49,438 nucleotides of DNA. Origin: Bacteroidales bacterium. Lineage in GTDB: Bacteria; Bacteroidota; Bacteroidia; Bacteroidales; UBA932. Each line of letters begins with the position of its first letter. The stretch's first letter is position 1. The notes below the pieces were generated by a model. That model searched no databases. It had not been told where the DNA came from and worked only from the letters and a program-made list of their open reading frames with translations. Location of the stretch: positions 1 through 49,438 of the forward strand of contig JAGAIY010000009.1 of NCBI GenBank assembly GCA_017626355.1, read 5' to 3'. Made by a program: the position numbers and the translations under genes. This document shows positions 1 to 9,190 of the stretch, piece after piece.

Positions 1-95
<95 letters not shown>

Positions 96-106
96 TTTCT
101 TATACG

Positions 107-141
107 ACACCCTGTCATCCTTGATGACGGGGTGTTTTGTT
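107..141 (+). terminator. Rho-independent terminator of the rRNA operon
   Basis: A 13-bp stem (107-119 with 123-135, one G-T wobble, 3-nt loop CTT) is followed by TTTT and a T-rich tail. It lies about 10 nt after the 5S gene, as expected for the end of an rRNA transcript. Confidence 0.9.
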
Positions 142-298
142 ATGCGGTGTATGCTACGTGATGTATGGGATAGAGGAATTGCAGAAGATATCAGTTACGA
201 AAGGGAGGACTCCAAAAGAGTTCCGGAAACGTCGGTACACCGAATTGATCAAACTCGTACCGACACTCACCAAAAACAAAGATTATGAGCGATATGCG

Positions 299-340
299 AA
301 GCGTGGGTACACGGAATGACAGATTCGTGTACCCACGCTT
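299..340. repeat. 15-bp perfect inverted repeat
   Basis: AAGCGTGGGTACACG at 299-313 is repeated as its exact reverse complement at 326-340, with a 12-nt spacer. No T-run follows immediately on the plus strand, although the downstream DNA is pyrimidine-rich. It could be a terminator-like hairpin, a protein-binding palindrome or the end of a decayed element. Confidence 0.85.
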
Positions 341-576
341 CATCCATACTCTTCTCTTCTAGGATACTCTTTTCCGGACCTTACTCTTCTTTGATTACTC
401 CATTTGGGAACTTCTTCCTTCTGGAGTCATTTCTTTTAGAACTCCTCTTTGATCTTGTAGTGATTGCGTTTGCTGCGTTCGTTAAATTATTCCGCAGATG
501 AAGCCTGAAAGGAACGGCTGGAAACCTAATGTGCGTTTATCTATATTAGAATGTTTCAAAATTGGAATATTGTTTG

Positions 577-584
577 TATATTTG
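577..584 (+). promoter_or_regulatory. Bacteroidota -7 box upstream of doxX-eno
   Basis: TATATTTG matches the TAnnTTTG consensus 25 nt before the DoxX-like start codon. No well-spaced -33 box is seen: a TTGG at 562 is only 12 nt upstream. It probably drives doxX and eno. Confidence 0.55.
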
Positions 585-608
585 CCAAGAAGATAAATAC
601 AGACAGCT

Positions 609-2316
<1,708 letters not shown>

Positions 2317-2369
2317 GTGGCGAGGGTGTCGTCATGACGGAGGGATAGAAGAGGCAGGTATATAAAGAA

Positions 2370-2400
2370 AAAGCCCGGCCATAAAGGTCGGGCTTTCTGG
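2370..2400. terminator. Bidirectional-type terminator between eno and tRNA-Ala
   Basis: An 11-bp GC-rich stem (2370-2380 with 2386-2396, one wobble, loop ATAAA) sits between the convergent eno and tRNA genes. On the minus strand it is followed by a long T-rich run (from AAAGAAAAAG at 2361-2372), so it is strongest as the tRNA terminator. On the plus strand the TTTC tail is weaker. Confidence 0.8.
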
Positions 2401-2474
2401 TGGAGATAGTCGGAGTCGAACCGACGACCCCCTGCTTGCAAAGCAGGTGCTCTAGCCAACTGAGCTATACCCCC
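2398..2474 (-). tRNA. tRNA-Ala (anticodon TGC)
   Basis: The reverse strand folds as a full cloverleaf: acceptor GGGGGTA pairs with TATCTCC (two G-T wobbles), the D arm has AGCTCAGTTGGCTAGAGC, the anticodon stem-loop CCTGCTTTGCAAGCAGG shows TGC, and the T arm has GGTTCGACTCC. CCA is encoded at the 3' end (2398-2400). Confidence 0.97.
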
Positions 2475-2494
2475 GTATTTGAAAGAACTTTCAG

Positions 2495-2519
2495 TAAAAA
2501 AGCAGTCTGTTGACTGCTT
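2495..2519 (-). terminator. Terminator-like hairpin between tRNA-Glu and tRNA-Ala
   Basis: AAGCAGTC (2500-2507) pairs with GACTGCTT (2512-2519) around a 4-nt loop. On the minus strand the stem is followed by a run of about seven Ts. It lies directly after tRNA-Glu, so transcription may partly stop before tRNA-Ala, or the hairpin may help 3'-end processing. Confidence 0.7.
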
Positions 2520-2520
2520 C

Positions 2521-2595
2521 TGGTAGTCGGTAGGGGAATCGAACCCCTATTGCAAGATTGAGAATCTTGAGTACTAACCGTTATACGAACCGACC
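2521..2595 (-). tRNA. tRNA-Glu (anticodon CTC)
   Basis: The reverse strand gives acceptor GGTCGGT paired with ACCGACT, an anticodon loop TTCTCAA on a CAAGA/TCTTG stem (anticodon CTC), a T arm AGGGGTTCGATTCCCCT and an encoded CCA (2521-2523). It reads GAG codons. A consensus promoter lies just upstream at 2615-2645. Confidence 0.95.
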
Positions 2596-2614
2596 GTGTT
2601 ATCGTTTGGGATTG

Positions 2615-2645
2615 CAAAGGTACGAAAAAAATCTTACGCTCCAAA
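2615..2645 (-). promoter_or_regulatory. Consensus Bacteroidota promoter for the tRNA genes
   Basis: On the minus strand TTTG (2645-2642) is followed after exactly 19 nt by TACCTTTG (2622-2615). This matches the group's TTTG-N19-TAnnTTTG promoter. It lies 20 nt upstream of the tRNA-Glu 5' end. Confidence 0.85.
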
Positions 2646-2677
2646 TTTTTTCGTGACTTTTTTCAAAAAAAGTGCAA

Positions 2678-3046
2678 TTATTTTAGAAAAACGAAGAAAA
2701 CTGCCATTATAAGGCAGAAAAATGCAGCAAAATGATTCCACTGGAGGCCCTGTCCTTTGAACATCAGGGTCACAATCACAGTAAACACTGTGAGAGAAAT
2801 GACCTCCTGTATGACTTTAAGCTGCATGAGGTTGAAAGGACCTCCGTTTTCGACGAATCCGATTCTGTTGGCCGGTACCTGTGCGCAATACTCCAGAAAG
2901 GCTACAGCCCATGAGAAGAGGATTACCACGATGAGTGGCCATCCTGATGAAATCTTCATTTCCTGAAGTTTCAGGTGGCCGTACCAGGCAAAGGTCATGA
3001 ATATGTTGGATGCTACAAGCAGCAGTATTGTCCAGATAGCTTTCAT
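2678..3046 (-). CDS. DMT-like small membrane protein, DUF486 family
   Basis: A hydrophobic protein of 122 residues with four predicted membrane helices, starting MKAIWTILLLVASN and containing the FAWYGHLK and NRIG segments characteristic of DUF486 (a family related to drug/metabolite transporters). Substrate and function are unknown. An in-frame ATG exists 24 nt upstream (3070), but a TACTTTTG -7 box covers 3068-3075. The transcript should begin inside or after that site, so the ATG at 3046 is the better start. Divergently transcribed from glmM. Confidence 0.85.
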   Translation of the reverse strand: MKAIWTILLLVASNIFMTFAWYGHLKLQEMKISSGWPLIVVILFSWAVAFLEYCAQVPANRIGFVENGGPFNLMQLKVIQEVISLTVFTVIVTLMFKGQGLQWNHFAAFFCLIMAVFFVFLK

Positions 3047-3067
3047 TATGATTGAAGTTTGAGGGTG

Positions 3068-3075
3068 CAAAAGTA
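3068..3075 (-). promoter_or_regulatory. -7 box for the DUF486 gene
   Basis: TACTTTTG on the minus strand matches TAnnTTTG and lies 22 nt upstream of the ATG at 3046. No convincing -33 box is seen. Confidence 0.6.
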
Positions 3076-3083
3076 ATATTTAA

Positions 3084-3115
3084 TTTGTAATTGCCTGCAT
3101 AAAATCTTAATTTTG
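3084..3115 (+). promoter_or_regulatory. Promoter for glmM
   Basis: TTTG (3084-3087) is followed after 20 nt by TAATTTTG (3108-3115), a near-perfect Bacteroidota promoter 26 nt before the glmM ATG. Confidence 0.8.
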
Positions 3116-3141
3116 CATGATGTGCAAATAAAATTGTAATT

Positions 3142-4593
3142 ATGACACTTATCAAATCTATTTCAGGAATACGCGGCACGATCGGTGGCGCTCCGGGTGA
3201 GGGACTGTCTCCCATTGATATAGTTAAGTTTACATACGCTTATTGCGAGAAGATGAAGGAACGTCGTCCTAAGGGCGATGGCGAAAGATATAAGGTCGTG
3301 GTGGGCAAGGATGCCCGTCTGTCCGGCGACATGGTGGAGCAGCTCGTATGCGGTACCTTGGTTTCATGCGGTGTGGATGTGGTTAAGGCCGGTTTTGCCT
3401 CTACCCCGACGACAGAAATGGCTGTTACATTCGAGGAGGCCGACGGAGGTATAATCCTGACAGCTTCGCATAATCCGAAGCAGTGGAATGCCCTCAAGCT
3501 TCTGAATGAGAAGGGCGAGTTCCTCAATGCGGAGGAAGGAGCGGCCATTCTTGAATGTGCTGAGAAGGAGGATTTCCTCTTCGCGGACGTCGATTCACTC
3601 GGCCAGATCGAAGAGAAGGACTTTACCGACCAGCATCTTGATGCGGTTCTTGCTCTTCCTGCTGTGGATGTGGAGGCTGTACGTGAGGCCGGTTTCAAGG
3701 TGGCTCTCGATGCTGTCAATTCTGTAGGAGGAATCATCATGCCTCGCCTTCTCGAGCGCATGGGCGTGGAGTGCGTATGTGTCAATTGTGAACCGACCGG
3801 TGAATTCGCGCATAATCCTGAGCCGCTTCCTGCAAATCTTGTGGAGCTGAGCAAGGCTGTTGTTGATAACAAGGCGGATCTCGGAATATCCGTGGATCCT
3901 GATGTCGACCGCCTGGCCCTCATATGCGAGGACGGAAAGCCTTTCGGAGAGGAATATACTCTTGTAAGCGTGGCGGACTATCTTTTCTCACGCGTATACA
4001 ATGAGGCGTTGCAGTCCGGTAAGTCTATGGATGAGCTGACGGCTCCATATGCCATGACTTCCTCTTCAAATCTTTCTTCATCCAGGGCGCTTCGTGACGT
4101 GACCGAGCAGTACGGCGGAGAGTACTTCGCTGCTGCTGTAGGTGAGGTCAATGTAACTACGAAGATGAAGGAGTGCGAAGCCCTTATCGGCGGTGAGGGT
4201 AACGGAGGTGTAATATATCCGGCTCTTCATTATGGCCGTGACGCCATGGTGGGTGTAGCTCTCTTCCTTACCAATCTCGCTTACAAGAAGATGAAGGTTT
4301 CCGAGCTGCTTGCTACATATCCTCAGTATGTGATCGCCAAGAACAAGATTGAACTTTCCGACAAGGGATTGATCGACAGGATTCTTGATGAGGTGAAAGC
4401 TGTATATGCTTCCGAGGATATCAATACGATAGACGGTGTGAAGATCTCGTTCGAGGCACGTAAGGAATGGGTTCATCTTCGCCGTTCGAACACTGAACCT
4501 ATAATCCGAATCTATGCGGAGGCTGCTACGAAGGATGCGGCAGATGCGTTGGCTCAGCAGATAATTGACATTGCAAACAAGATAATAGGCTGA
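3142..4593 (+). CDS. glmM: Phosphoglucosamine mutase (alpha-D-phosphohexomutase family)
   Basis: Predicted to interconvert glucosamine-6-phosphate and glucosamine-1-phosphate on the way to UDP-GlcNAc for peptidoglycan and LPS. All four family landmarks are visible in the 483 residues: the phosphoserine loop TASHNPKQWNA with Ser109, the Mg2+ loop DPDVDRL (252-258), the sugar-specificity loop GEGNGG (351-356) and the phosphate-binding RRSNTEP loop (447-453). The TASHNPKQWNALK form is what Bacteroidota proteins named GlmM carry, from memory; a phosphomannomutase role cannot be excluded from sequence alone. The stop codon overlaps the next start (TGATG), so it is coupled to the NamZ-like gene. 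Confidence 0.9.
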   Translation: MTLIKSISGIRGTIGGAPGEGLSPIDIVKFTYAYCEKMKERRPKGDGERYKVVVGKDARLSGDMVEQLVCGTLVSCGVDVVKAGFASTPTTEMAVTFEEADGGIILTASHNPKQWNALKLLNEKGEFLNAEEGAAILECAEKEDFLFADVDSLGQIEEKDFTDQHLDAVLALPAVDVEAVREAGFKVALDAVNSVGGIIMPRLLERMGVECVCVNCEPTGEFAHNPEPLPANLVELSKAVVDNKADLGISVDPDVDRLALICEDGKPFGEEYTLVSVADYLFSRVYNEALQSGKSMDELTAPYAMTSSSNLSSSRALRDVTEQYGGEYFAAAVGEVNVTTKMKECEALIGGEGNGGVIYPALHYGRDAMVGVALFLTNLAYKKMKVSELLATYPQYVIAKNKIELSDKGLIDRILDEVKAVYASEDINTIDGVKISFEARKEWVHLRRSNTEPIIRIYAEAATKDAADALAQQIIDIANKIIG

Positions 4594-5660
4594 TGTTCTC
4601 TTTCAGGACCACTTCGCTTGAAGAACAGCTTGACAAGGCCCTTCTTGAAGGAAAGGTCGGCTGTTTCTGTACCCAGAACTGCTGGGACACCGAGAGCGGA
4701 CGTTATATGTACGATATATTCAGGCAGAGGGGAAACCTTCAGGTGATCTTCTCTCCGAGAGATACGGAACTGACTCCCCAGACGAACCACATCGATTTCA
4801 ATGTGGAAGACATCCGGGGACTCAATGCACTTGTCGTGGAGATTCAGGATGTGGGTGCAAGGTACTTCAACTATACCAAGGATGTGATGAGGCTTATGGA
4901 TGCCCTGAAGAGCATGAAGGATGAAGCCCCTTCGCTTTATGTTGTCGACCATATCAATCCTGCCGGCCGAGTGGTGGAAGGTACCATGCCGTCATCCGCG
5001 CTTGAGCCGGACGTGGCAAAAGTCGCTCATCGTCATGGACTTACACTTGGAGAACTTATGAATCTCTATTATCATGAGATAGGAGCGAAATTCGCCCTTC
5101 ATGTGATTTCAGCCTTGGCTACGGATTCCAATCACCAGCTTATGCCTTGGACGATTGCTCCTGCTTCGGATATTCCTGGTCTGTTCACCTGTGATATGTA
5201 CAGCGGGGGAGGACTATGGAACAATACCAACATCACTCCGGGTATCGGTACCGCCCGTCCGTATGAGTATATCGGTGCTCCGTTCATAAAGACAGGACCT
5301 AATGAGACTGTTCCTGTGGCTGAAGGAGTGATGCTCCGTCCTTGTTCGTTCACGCCTTCCTGCGGCCGTTATGAGGGCAAGAAATGCTTCGGATATCAGA
5401 TCATGAGGGAGCCCGGGGTCGAGTATCATTCCCTTATGCATACTCTCCAGCTTCTTCGTTATTTCAAGGAAAGATATGAGGAGTTCATGCTTGAGGATGG
5501 CTTCGAGGCAAAGATTTCGGACCAGATGCTTCTGGACTATATCTGCGGTCGCGTTTCATGGGAAGAGACGCGTGAGCATATCAAGGTAGAGGAGCAGAAA
5601 TGGATACGAAAGGCAAAGAAATTCGTCCTTTATGATGATCAGCCGTATAGAATCAAATGA
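4593..5660 (+). CDS. NamZ-like (DUF1343) protein, divergent
   Basis: A 355-residue protein of the DUF1343 family, whose studied members (NamZ) are exo-beta-N-acetylmuramidases that release MurNAc from peptidoglycan fragments. The family is recognised by VVEIQDVGARYFNYTKDV (81-98), DHINPAGR (about 119-126), YSGGGLWNNTNITPGIGTARPYE in the middle and the C-terminal HSLMHTLQLL region. The segment that in usual members reads FxPEHGxRG is FSPRDTEL here (53-60), so the Glu and His of the presumed active-site loop are absent. There is no signal peptide, so it should be cytoplasmic, whereas many family members are exported. It overlaps glmM by 1 nt. It could be a recycling enzyme with altered chemistry, or a non-catalytic relative. 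Confidence 0.78.
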   Translation: MFSFRTTSLEEQLDKALLEGKVGCFCTQNCWDTESGRYMYDIFRQRGNLQVIFSPRDTELTPQTNHIDFNVEDIRGLNALVVEIQDVGARYFNYTKDVMRLMDALKSMKDEAPSLYVVDHINPAGRVVEGTMPSSALEPDVAKVAHRHGLTLGELMNLYYHEIGAKFALHVISALATDSNHQLMPWTIAPASDIPGLFTCDMYSGGGLWNNTNITPGIGTARPYEYIGAPFIKTGPNETVPVAEGVMLRPCSFTPSCGRYEGKKCFGYQIMREPGVEYHSLMHTLQLLRYFKERYEEFMLEDGFEAKISDQMLLDYICGRVSWEETREHIKVEEQKWIRKAKKFVLYDDQPYRIK

Positions 5661-5696
5661 TTTTTGTCTTGGTGAAGCTGAAAATCGTGGAAAAGG

Positions 5697-5727
5697 TTGG
5701 AAAATAGTTAAAATAGTCGTATATTCG
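5697..5727 (+). promoter_or_regulatory. Promoter for rpmE2
   Basis: TTGG (5697-5700) and TATATTCG (5720-5727) are separated by 19 nt. The -7 box differs from TAnnTTTG at one base. It lies 36 nt upstream of the L31 ATG. Confidence 0.7.
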
Positions 5728-5762
5728 CGCCGCAAAATTAGTTAACTAAATTTATACGCATT

Positions 5763-6011
5763 ATGAAAACAGGTATACATCCCGAAACCTACCGTCTTGT
5801 AGCTTTCAAGGATATGTCAAACGATCAGGTGTTCATCACACGCTCATGCGCGAACACCAAGGAGACAATTGTTGTCGATGGCGTTGAGTACCCAGTTGTA
5901 AAACTTGAGATCTCAAACACTTCACATCCATTCTACACAGGTAAGATGAAGCTCGTCGATACAGCAGGTCGCGTTGACAAATTCTATCAGAGATACGCAA
6001 AGAAGAAGTAA
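5763..6011 (+). CDS. rpmE2: 50S ribosomal protein L31, type B
   Basis: An 82-residue basic protein starting MKTGIHPETYRLV, with SNTSHPFYTG and the C-terminal GRVDKFYQRYAKK, all characteristic of L31. It lacks the CxxC zinc-binding cysteines of the A type, so it is the zinc-independent B type; its only cysteine is in RSCANTKET. It has its own promoter and a strong terminator. B-type L31 is often induced under zinc limitation where an A-type paralogue also exists; nothing in the upstream region shows a zinc-repressor site that I can recognise. Confidence 0.97.
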   Translation: MKTGIHPETYRLVAFKDMSNDQVFITRSCANTKETIVVDGVEYPVVKLEISNTSHPFYTGKMKLVDTAGRVDKFYQRYAKKK

Positions 6012-6034
6012 TTCTTCCAAGACATATGGTACAG

Positions 6035-6068
6035 AACCGGTTCGCATCAGATGTGGACCGGTTTTTTT
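6035..6068 (+). terminator. Rho-independent terminator of rpmE2
   Basis: AACCGGT (6035-6041) pairs with ACCGGTT (6057-6063), with a short CAT/ATG inner stem, followed by a run of seven Ts. The downstream gene is convergent and ends at 6089. Confidence 0.9.
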
Positions 6069-6088
6069 GTATACGGAAGCGAGGGTTG

Positions 6089-7741
6089 TCAGTAAGAGAG
6101 TGAGTCGGAAGTGAATGTCATTTCTTTTCCGGTCTCAGGGTGGATGAAGGTGAGGCTGAGGGCATGCAGGCAGAGGCGGGGACAGGTCATTCCGCCGTAC
6201 AGGAGGTCTCCGGCAATGGGTCTGGCGAGTCCCATGGAGTGAGCGGAGTGGACTCTGAGCTGGTGGGTGCGGCCGGTATGCGGTCGGAACAGTATTTCGA
6301 CAGTGCCGTCATCGTTAAGCGAAACGACTTCGTATTCCGTCAGCGATGGCTTGCCTTGTGATATGTCTGCTTTCTGTCTCGGGCGTTCATCATAGTCCGG
6401 TGCTAAAGGCAGGGATATGCTTCCGCTGCTTCCTTCTTCGAGCAGGGGAGAGGAGGGCGCGAATCTTCCGCGGTCCGGCCTTGAAAGCCGGGCCTTGTAT
6501 GTCTTCCTGACCGAATGTTCCTCAAATTGTTTCTGAAGTGCGGCTGCAGTACCTTCGTCCTTTGCATACACCATGACGCCGGAAGTGTCCATGTCCAGTC
6601 TGTGGACTGACCTGATGCCTTTGCCAAGAAGTTCCTGAAGTGAGATTCTGCCGTCGAGGCCCGGAACCGATGGCAGGCCGGAAGGTTTTTCCGCAATGAC
6701 GATCCATGTGTCCTCATAGAGTATGACAGGAGTCTGTGGGCTCACGGCATCATCGCATCCGAGCTTCATCCCAGTCAGCATATGGCTGAGAAGGGGGCCG
6801 CATTTGCTTGTGCATGAAGGGTAGAAATGTCCGTGGGAGCGTACAGCAGTGGATGAAGCTCTTCCGTACCAGAATTCGCCCATTGCAAGGGGCTTGAGCC
6901 CGAGTGAAAAAGCGTGGTTTAGCATTTTCGGTGCGGCACATTCTCCTGTACCTCCGGGAGGGGTAAGGCCCTTGGATGCAAAGATATCCAGGATCGATGT
7001 CCTGCTGCCGTCGTATCCGGTAACGACAAAATTTTCGAAGATCCATTTCTGGAGAATGTCGGACCTGACGGCTCTTTCTTTCTTCAGAATGTCAATCTTC
7101 TCGGAATGTTCCGATATGATGTCCTTCAGTGATGATATTCTTCCTTCCCATGCAGCCTTCAACCTGCGAAGTTCCGCTTTTTCATGCTGGCTCTCCCTTG
7201 TCAGGGAGGCGAGAGTGGCGGCGTCTTCGGTTGCGGCTCGGATTCCGGCTCTTTCCGCTTTCCTGAGGCTCATAGCTGACTTGAATTCCGTGATTTCTTC
7301 ATCACGTTGAAGCTCAGCAAGTTTCAGCTTCTCTTTCAGTGAAGACAGCTCTTCGGAATCTTCTGCCTTGCGGATCCTGGCACTGAGCTCGTTCAACACT
7401 GCTTCCTCTTTCCTGAAATAACCGTCAGGATCCGTGAGGTCGAAGATCGGCGGTACGAAGCCTTCTATGGTGCCTGTTCCGGCTATATTCCCGGAGAATC
7501 CGCATAAATACCCGACTTCTCCTGAAGGCTCTGATACGACCAGCACTCCCAGCATCTTTCCTTCTGCAAGACTCGCTTCCAAGGCCCTTTCCTGAGTCCC
7601 CTCGGGCATGGAAGCCCAAAGCTCCAGTTTTTCAAGCAGGGCCTCTGCCGCCCTGACCACAAGGGGGTGAGGACGGTATCTGAACGGATCCGTGAACAGT
7701 TCAGGCAGATCTTCCTGTATGGTTGCTGGGAACCGGTGCAT
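6089..7741 (-). CDS. RluA-family pseudouridine synthase with long N-terminal extension
   Basis: Predicted to isomerise specific uridines in rRNA or tRNA. The C-terminal ~200 of 550 residues form the catalytic domain: EDTWIVIAEKPSGLPSVPG, then HRLDMDTSGVMV with catalytic Asp383, and PHTGRTHQLRVH, both RluA-family signatures. The N-terminal ~330 residues have no S4 domain. They comprise a mixed domain (RPHPLVVRAAEALL..., YLCGFSGNI), a charged coiled-coil of ~120 residues (about 115-240), and a Cys/His-containing segment (GECAAPKMLNHAF, HFYPSC, CGPLL). This architecture recurs in Bacteroidota and some proteobacteria. The start at 7741 was chosen because its ATG overlaps the nth stop (TGATG); an in-frame codon at 7852 lies deep inside nth. 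Confidence 0.88.
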   Translation of the reverse strand: MHRFPATIQEDLPELFTDPFRYRPHPLVVRAAEALLEKLELWASMPEGTQERALEASLAEGKMLGVLVVSEPSGEVGYLCGFSGNIAGTGTIEGFVPPIFDLTDPDGYFRKEEAVLNELSARIRKAEDSEELSSLKEKLKLAELQRDEEITEFKSAMSLRKAERAGIRAATEDAATLASLTRESQHEKAELRRLKAAWEGRISSLKDIISEHSEKIDILKKERAVRSDILQKWIFENFVVTGYDGSRTSILDIFASKGLTPPGGTGECAAPKMLNHAFSLGLKPLAMGEFWYGRASSTAVRSHGHFYPSCTSKCGPLLSHMLTGMKLGCDDAVSPQTPVILYEDTWIVIAEKPSGLPSVPGLDGRISLQELLGKGIRSVHRLDMDTSGVMVYAKDEGTAAALQKQFEEHSVRKTYKARLSRPDRGRFAPSSPLLEEGSSGSISLPLAPDYDERPRQKADISQGKPSLTEYEVVSLNDDGTVEILFRPHTGRTHQLRVHSAHSMGLARPIAGDLLYGGMTCPRLCLHALSLTFIHPETGKEMTFTSDSLSY

Positions 7742-8388
7742 CAGAGTACGATGTTTCTTATCTTGTAGTCGGCGCACAGATCCTGCAGGCCGCATGACTC
7801 GCATTTGGGCTTTCTTGCCGTGCAGGTGTATCTTCCGTGCAGGATAAGCCAATGGTGAGCCTTGGGGCGCAGTTCCGGAGCGAAACCTTCCGTAAGGTCG
7901 TGTTCCACGGCTTCAACTGTGGTTCCTTCGGAAAGTCCGATCCTGCGTGAGACCCTGAAGACGTGCGTGTCCACGGCTATGACGGGCTTGTTGTATATTA
8001 CTGAGGCTATTACGTTGGCTGTCTTCCTTCCTACTCCTGGCAGTTTCTCAAGTTCAGACGGCTCGGAAGGTACCTCGCTGTTGAAATCGGATACAAGCTT
8101 GGCGGCCATCCCTATGAGATGTCTGGCCTTGTTGTTCGGGAAGGATATGGACCTGATCAGTTCGTAGACTTCCTCAAATGAAGCTTCTGCAAGAGTTTCG
8201 GGAGTGGGGAAGCGTCTGAATATCACCGGGGTGTGCATGTTCACCCTCTTGTCCGTACACTGGGCGGACAAGATGACGGCAATCAGCAGGTGGAAGGGAG
8301 AGTCGTAATCGAGTTCTGTCTCCGCCGTCTCCATGTTTGCCGAGAACCAGTCTGTTACCTGCCTGTACAGCTCCTTCCTTTCCATCAT
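7741..8388 (-). CDS. nth: Endonuclease III (DNA glycosylase/AP lyase)
   Basis: Base-excision repair enzyme removing oxidised pyrimidines and nicking at abasic sites. The 215 residues show the helix-hairpin-helix LPGVGRKTA (116-124) with catalytic Lys122, the Asp140 in VDTHVFR, and the [4Fe-4S] cluster cysteines 189, 196, 199 and 205 in the C-x6-C-x2-C-x5-C pattern. Its start overlaps the stop of the upstream ATPase gene (ATGA-type) and its stop overlaps the next start, so the three genes form one operon. Two adjacent ATG codons (8388 and 8385) could start it. Confidence 0.97.
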   Translation of the reverse strand: MMERKELYRQVTDWFSANMETAETELDYDSPFHLLIAVILSAQCTDKRVNMHTPVIFRRFPTPETLAEASFEEVYELIRSISFPNNKARHLIGMAAKLVSDFNSEVPSEPSELEKLPGVGRKTANVIASVIYNKPVIAVDTHVFRVSRRIGLSEGTTVEAVEHDLTEGFAPELRPKAHHWLILHGRYTCTARKPKCESCGLQDLCADYKIRNIVL

Positions 8389-9098
8389 ATGGTAAGTTCA
8401 AGGTCAATGGCTTCATCCGGACCCTGCTCTGTGCATGTCTCGTCCTTGCAGACCATGACGCGGCCGGGATATTTTTCGAATATCTGCCTGTTGTGGGTCA
8501 CCATGACTATGGCGGTGCCCTTTTCGCGGTTGATTCCTGTAAGAAGCCTCATGATGCCGTCTGCAGTCTCATTGTCGAGGTTTCCTGTAGGCTCGTCGGC
8601 TATGATCACTTCAGGGTCATTCAGAAGAGAACGTGCGATCGCGATTCTCTGCTGTTCTCCTCCGGAAAGCTGATGCGGCATCTTGTGAGCCTTGAGCTCC
8701 ATGCCGACAGCCTTGAGGACTTCGGTGATCTTTCTGTCCATTGCCTCCTGGTCCTTCCAGCCTGTGGCCTTCAGCACAAAGGACAGGTTGTCTTCCACAG
8801 ATCTGTCCATCAGAAGCTGGAAATCCTGGAATACGACTCCCATCTTCCTGCGGAGGTAGGGGATGTCCTTGTCCTTTATCCCCGCCAGTTCAAAGCCGCA
8901 GGCCTTGCCTGAGCCTTTGTAGAGAGGGTTCTCGGCTATGATTGTCCTGATTATGGAGGTCTTTCCGGTTCCTACCTTGCCTACTATGTAAACGAAGTCT
9001 CCGGGATATACGTCCATGTCCAGACCATAAATGACGGTGGCTTCACCGTTGACGATGTCAGCGTCTTTAAAAGAAATGATGGAATCTTTGTCGCTCAT
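8385..9098 (-). CDS. ftsE: FtsE-like ABC transporter ATP-binding protein
   Basis: A 237-residue ABC ATPase with Walker A GKVGTGKT (40-47), Q-loop VVFQDFQLL, signature LSGGEQQR, Walker B VIIADEPTGNLD and H-loop VTHN. The closest family is FtsE/LolD/MacB-type; the compact form and the QDFQLL segment favour FtsE, which works with FtsX to activate peptidoglycan hydrolases during division. No ftsX lies next to it; it is followed by nth and an RNA-modification gene. The open frame extends to a GTG at 9125, but a TATATTTG -7 box occupies 9125-9132, so ATG 9098 (MSDKDSI) is preferred. Confidence 0.82.
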   Translation of the reverse strand: MSDKDSIISFKDADIVNGEATVIYGLDMDVYPGDFVYIVGKVGTGKTSIIRTIIAENPLYKGSGKACGFELAGIKDKDIPYLRRKMGVVFQDFQLLMDRSVEDNLSFVLKATGWKDQEAMDRKITEVLKAVGMELKAHKMPHQLSGGEQQRIAIARSLLNDPEVIIADEPTGNLDNETADGIMRLLTGINREKGTAIVMVTHNRQIFEKYPGRVMVCKDETCTEQGPDEAIDLELTI

Positions 9099-9124
9099 AT
9101 TCAAAAATATCGTGTATAAGGACA

Positions 9125-9132
9125 CAAATATA
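9125..9132 (-). promoter_or_regulatory. -7 box of the ftsE-nth-rlu operon
   Basis: TATATTTG on the minus strand, 27 nt before the chosen ATG. No good -33 box is visible. It helps place the ftsE start. Confidence 0.6.
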
Positions 9133-9144
9133 GTGGAAAATGGT

Positions 9145-9152
9145 TAAATTTG
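9145..9152 (+). promoter_or_regulatory. -7 box of the TPR-OMP gene pair
   Basis: TAAATTTG matches TAnnTTTG and lies 38 nt before the ATG at 9191. The region 9099-9190 therefore holds divergent promoters. Confidence 0.55.
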
Positions 9153-9190
9153 TAGTTTATTTAATATGAAAAATCCGAAAACGGAATAAG

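Larger units (their letters stand above)
142..608. other. Intergenic region without a supported gene
   Basis: Between the rRNA terminator and the DoxX-like gene there are only two short open frames of about 60 codons (137-319 and 316-501). Neither resembles a known family, and the first starts inside the terminator tail. The only clear structure is the inverted repeat at 299-340 and a -7-like box at 577. A similar GACTCC...AGTTCC block appears in opposite orientation near 208-224 and 428-410, roughly symmetric about the same centre. The arms may therefore be remnants of a larger imperfect palindrome, but the match is weak. Confidence 0.5.

Noticed and set aside
137-501. Two short open frames of about 60 codons after the rRNA terminator
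   Set aside because: The first starts in the terminator T-run and the second overlaps the inverted repeat; no recognisable family, no promoter or conserved start context. Treated as non-coding.
3240-3923. A 227-codon minus-strand open frame inside glmM
   Set aside because: It is Ser/Arg/Thr-rich low-complexity antisense translation of a clear glmM gene.
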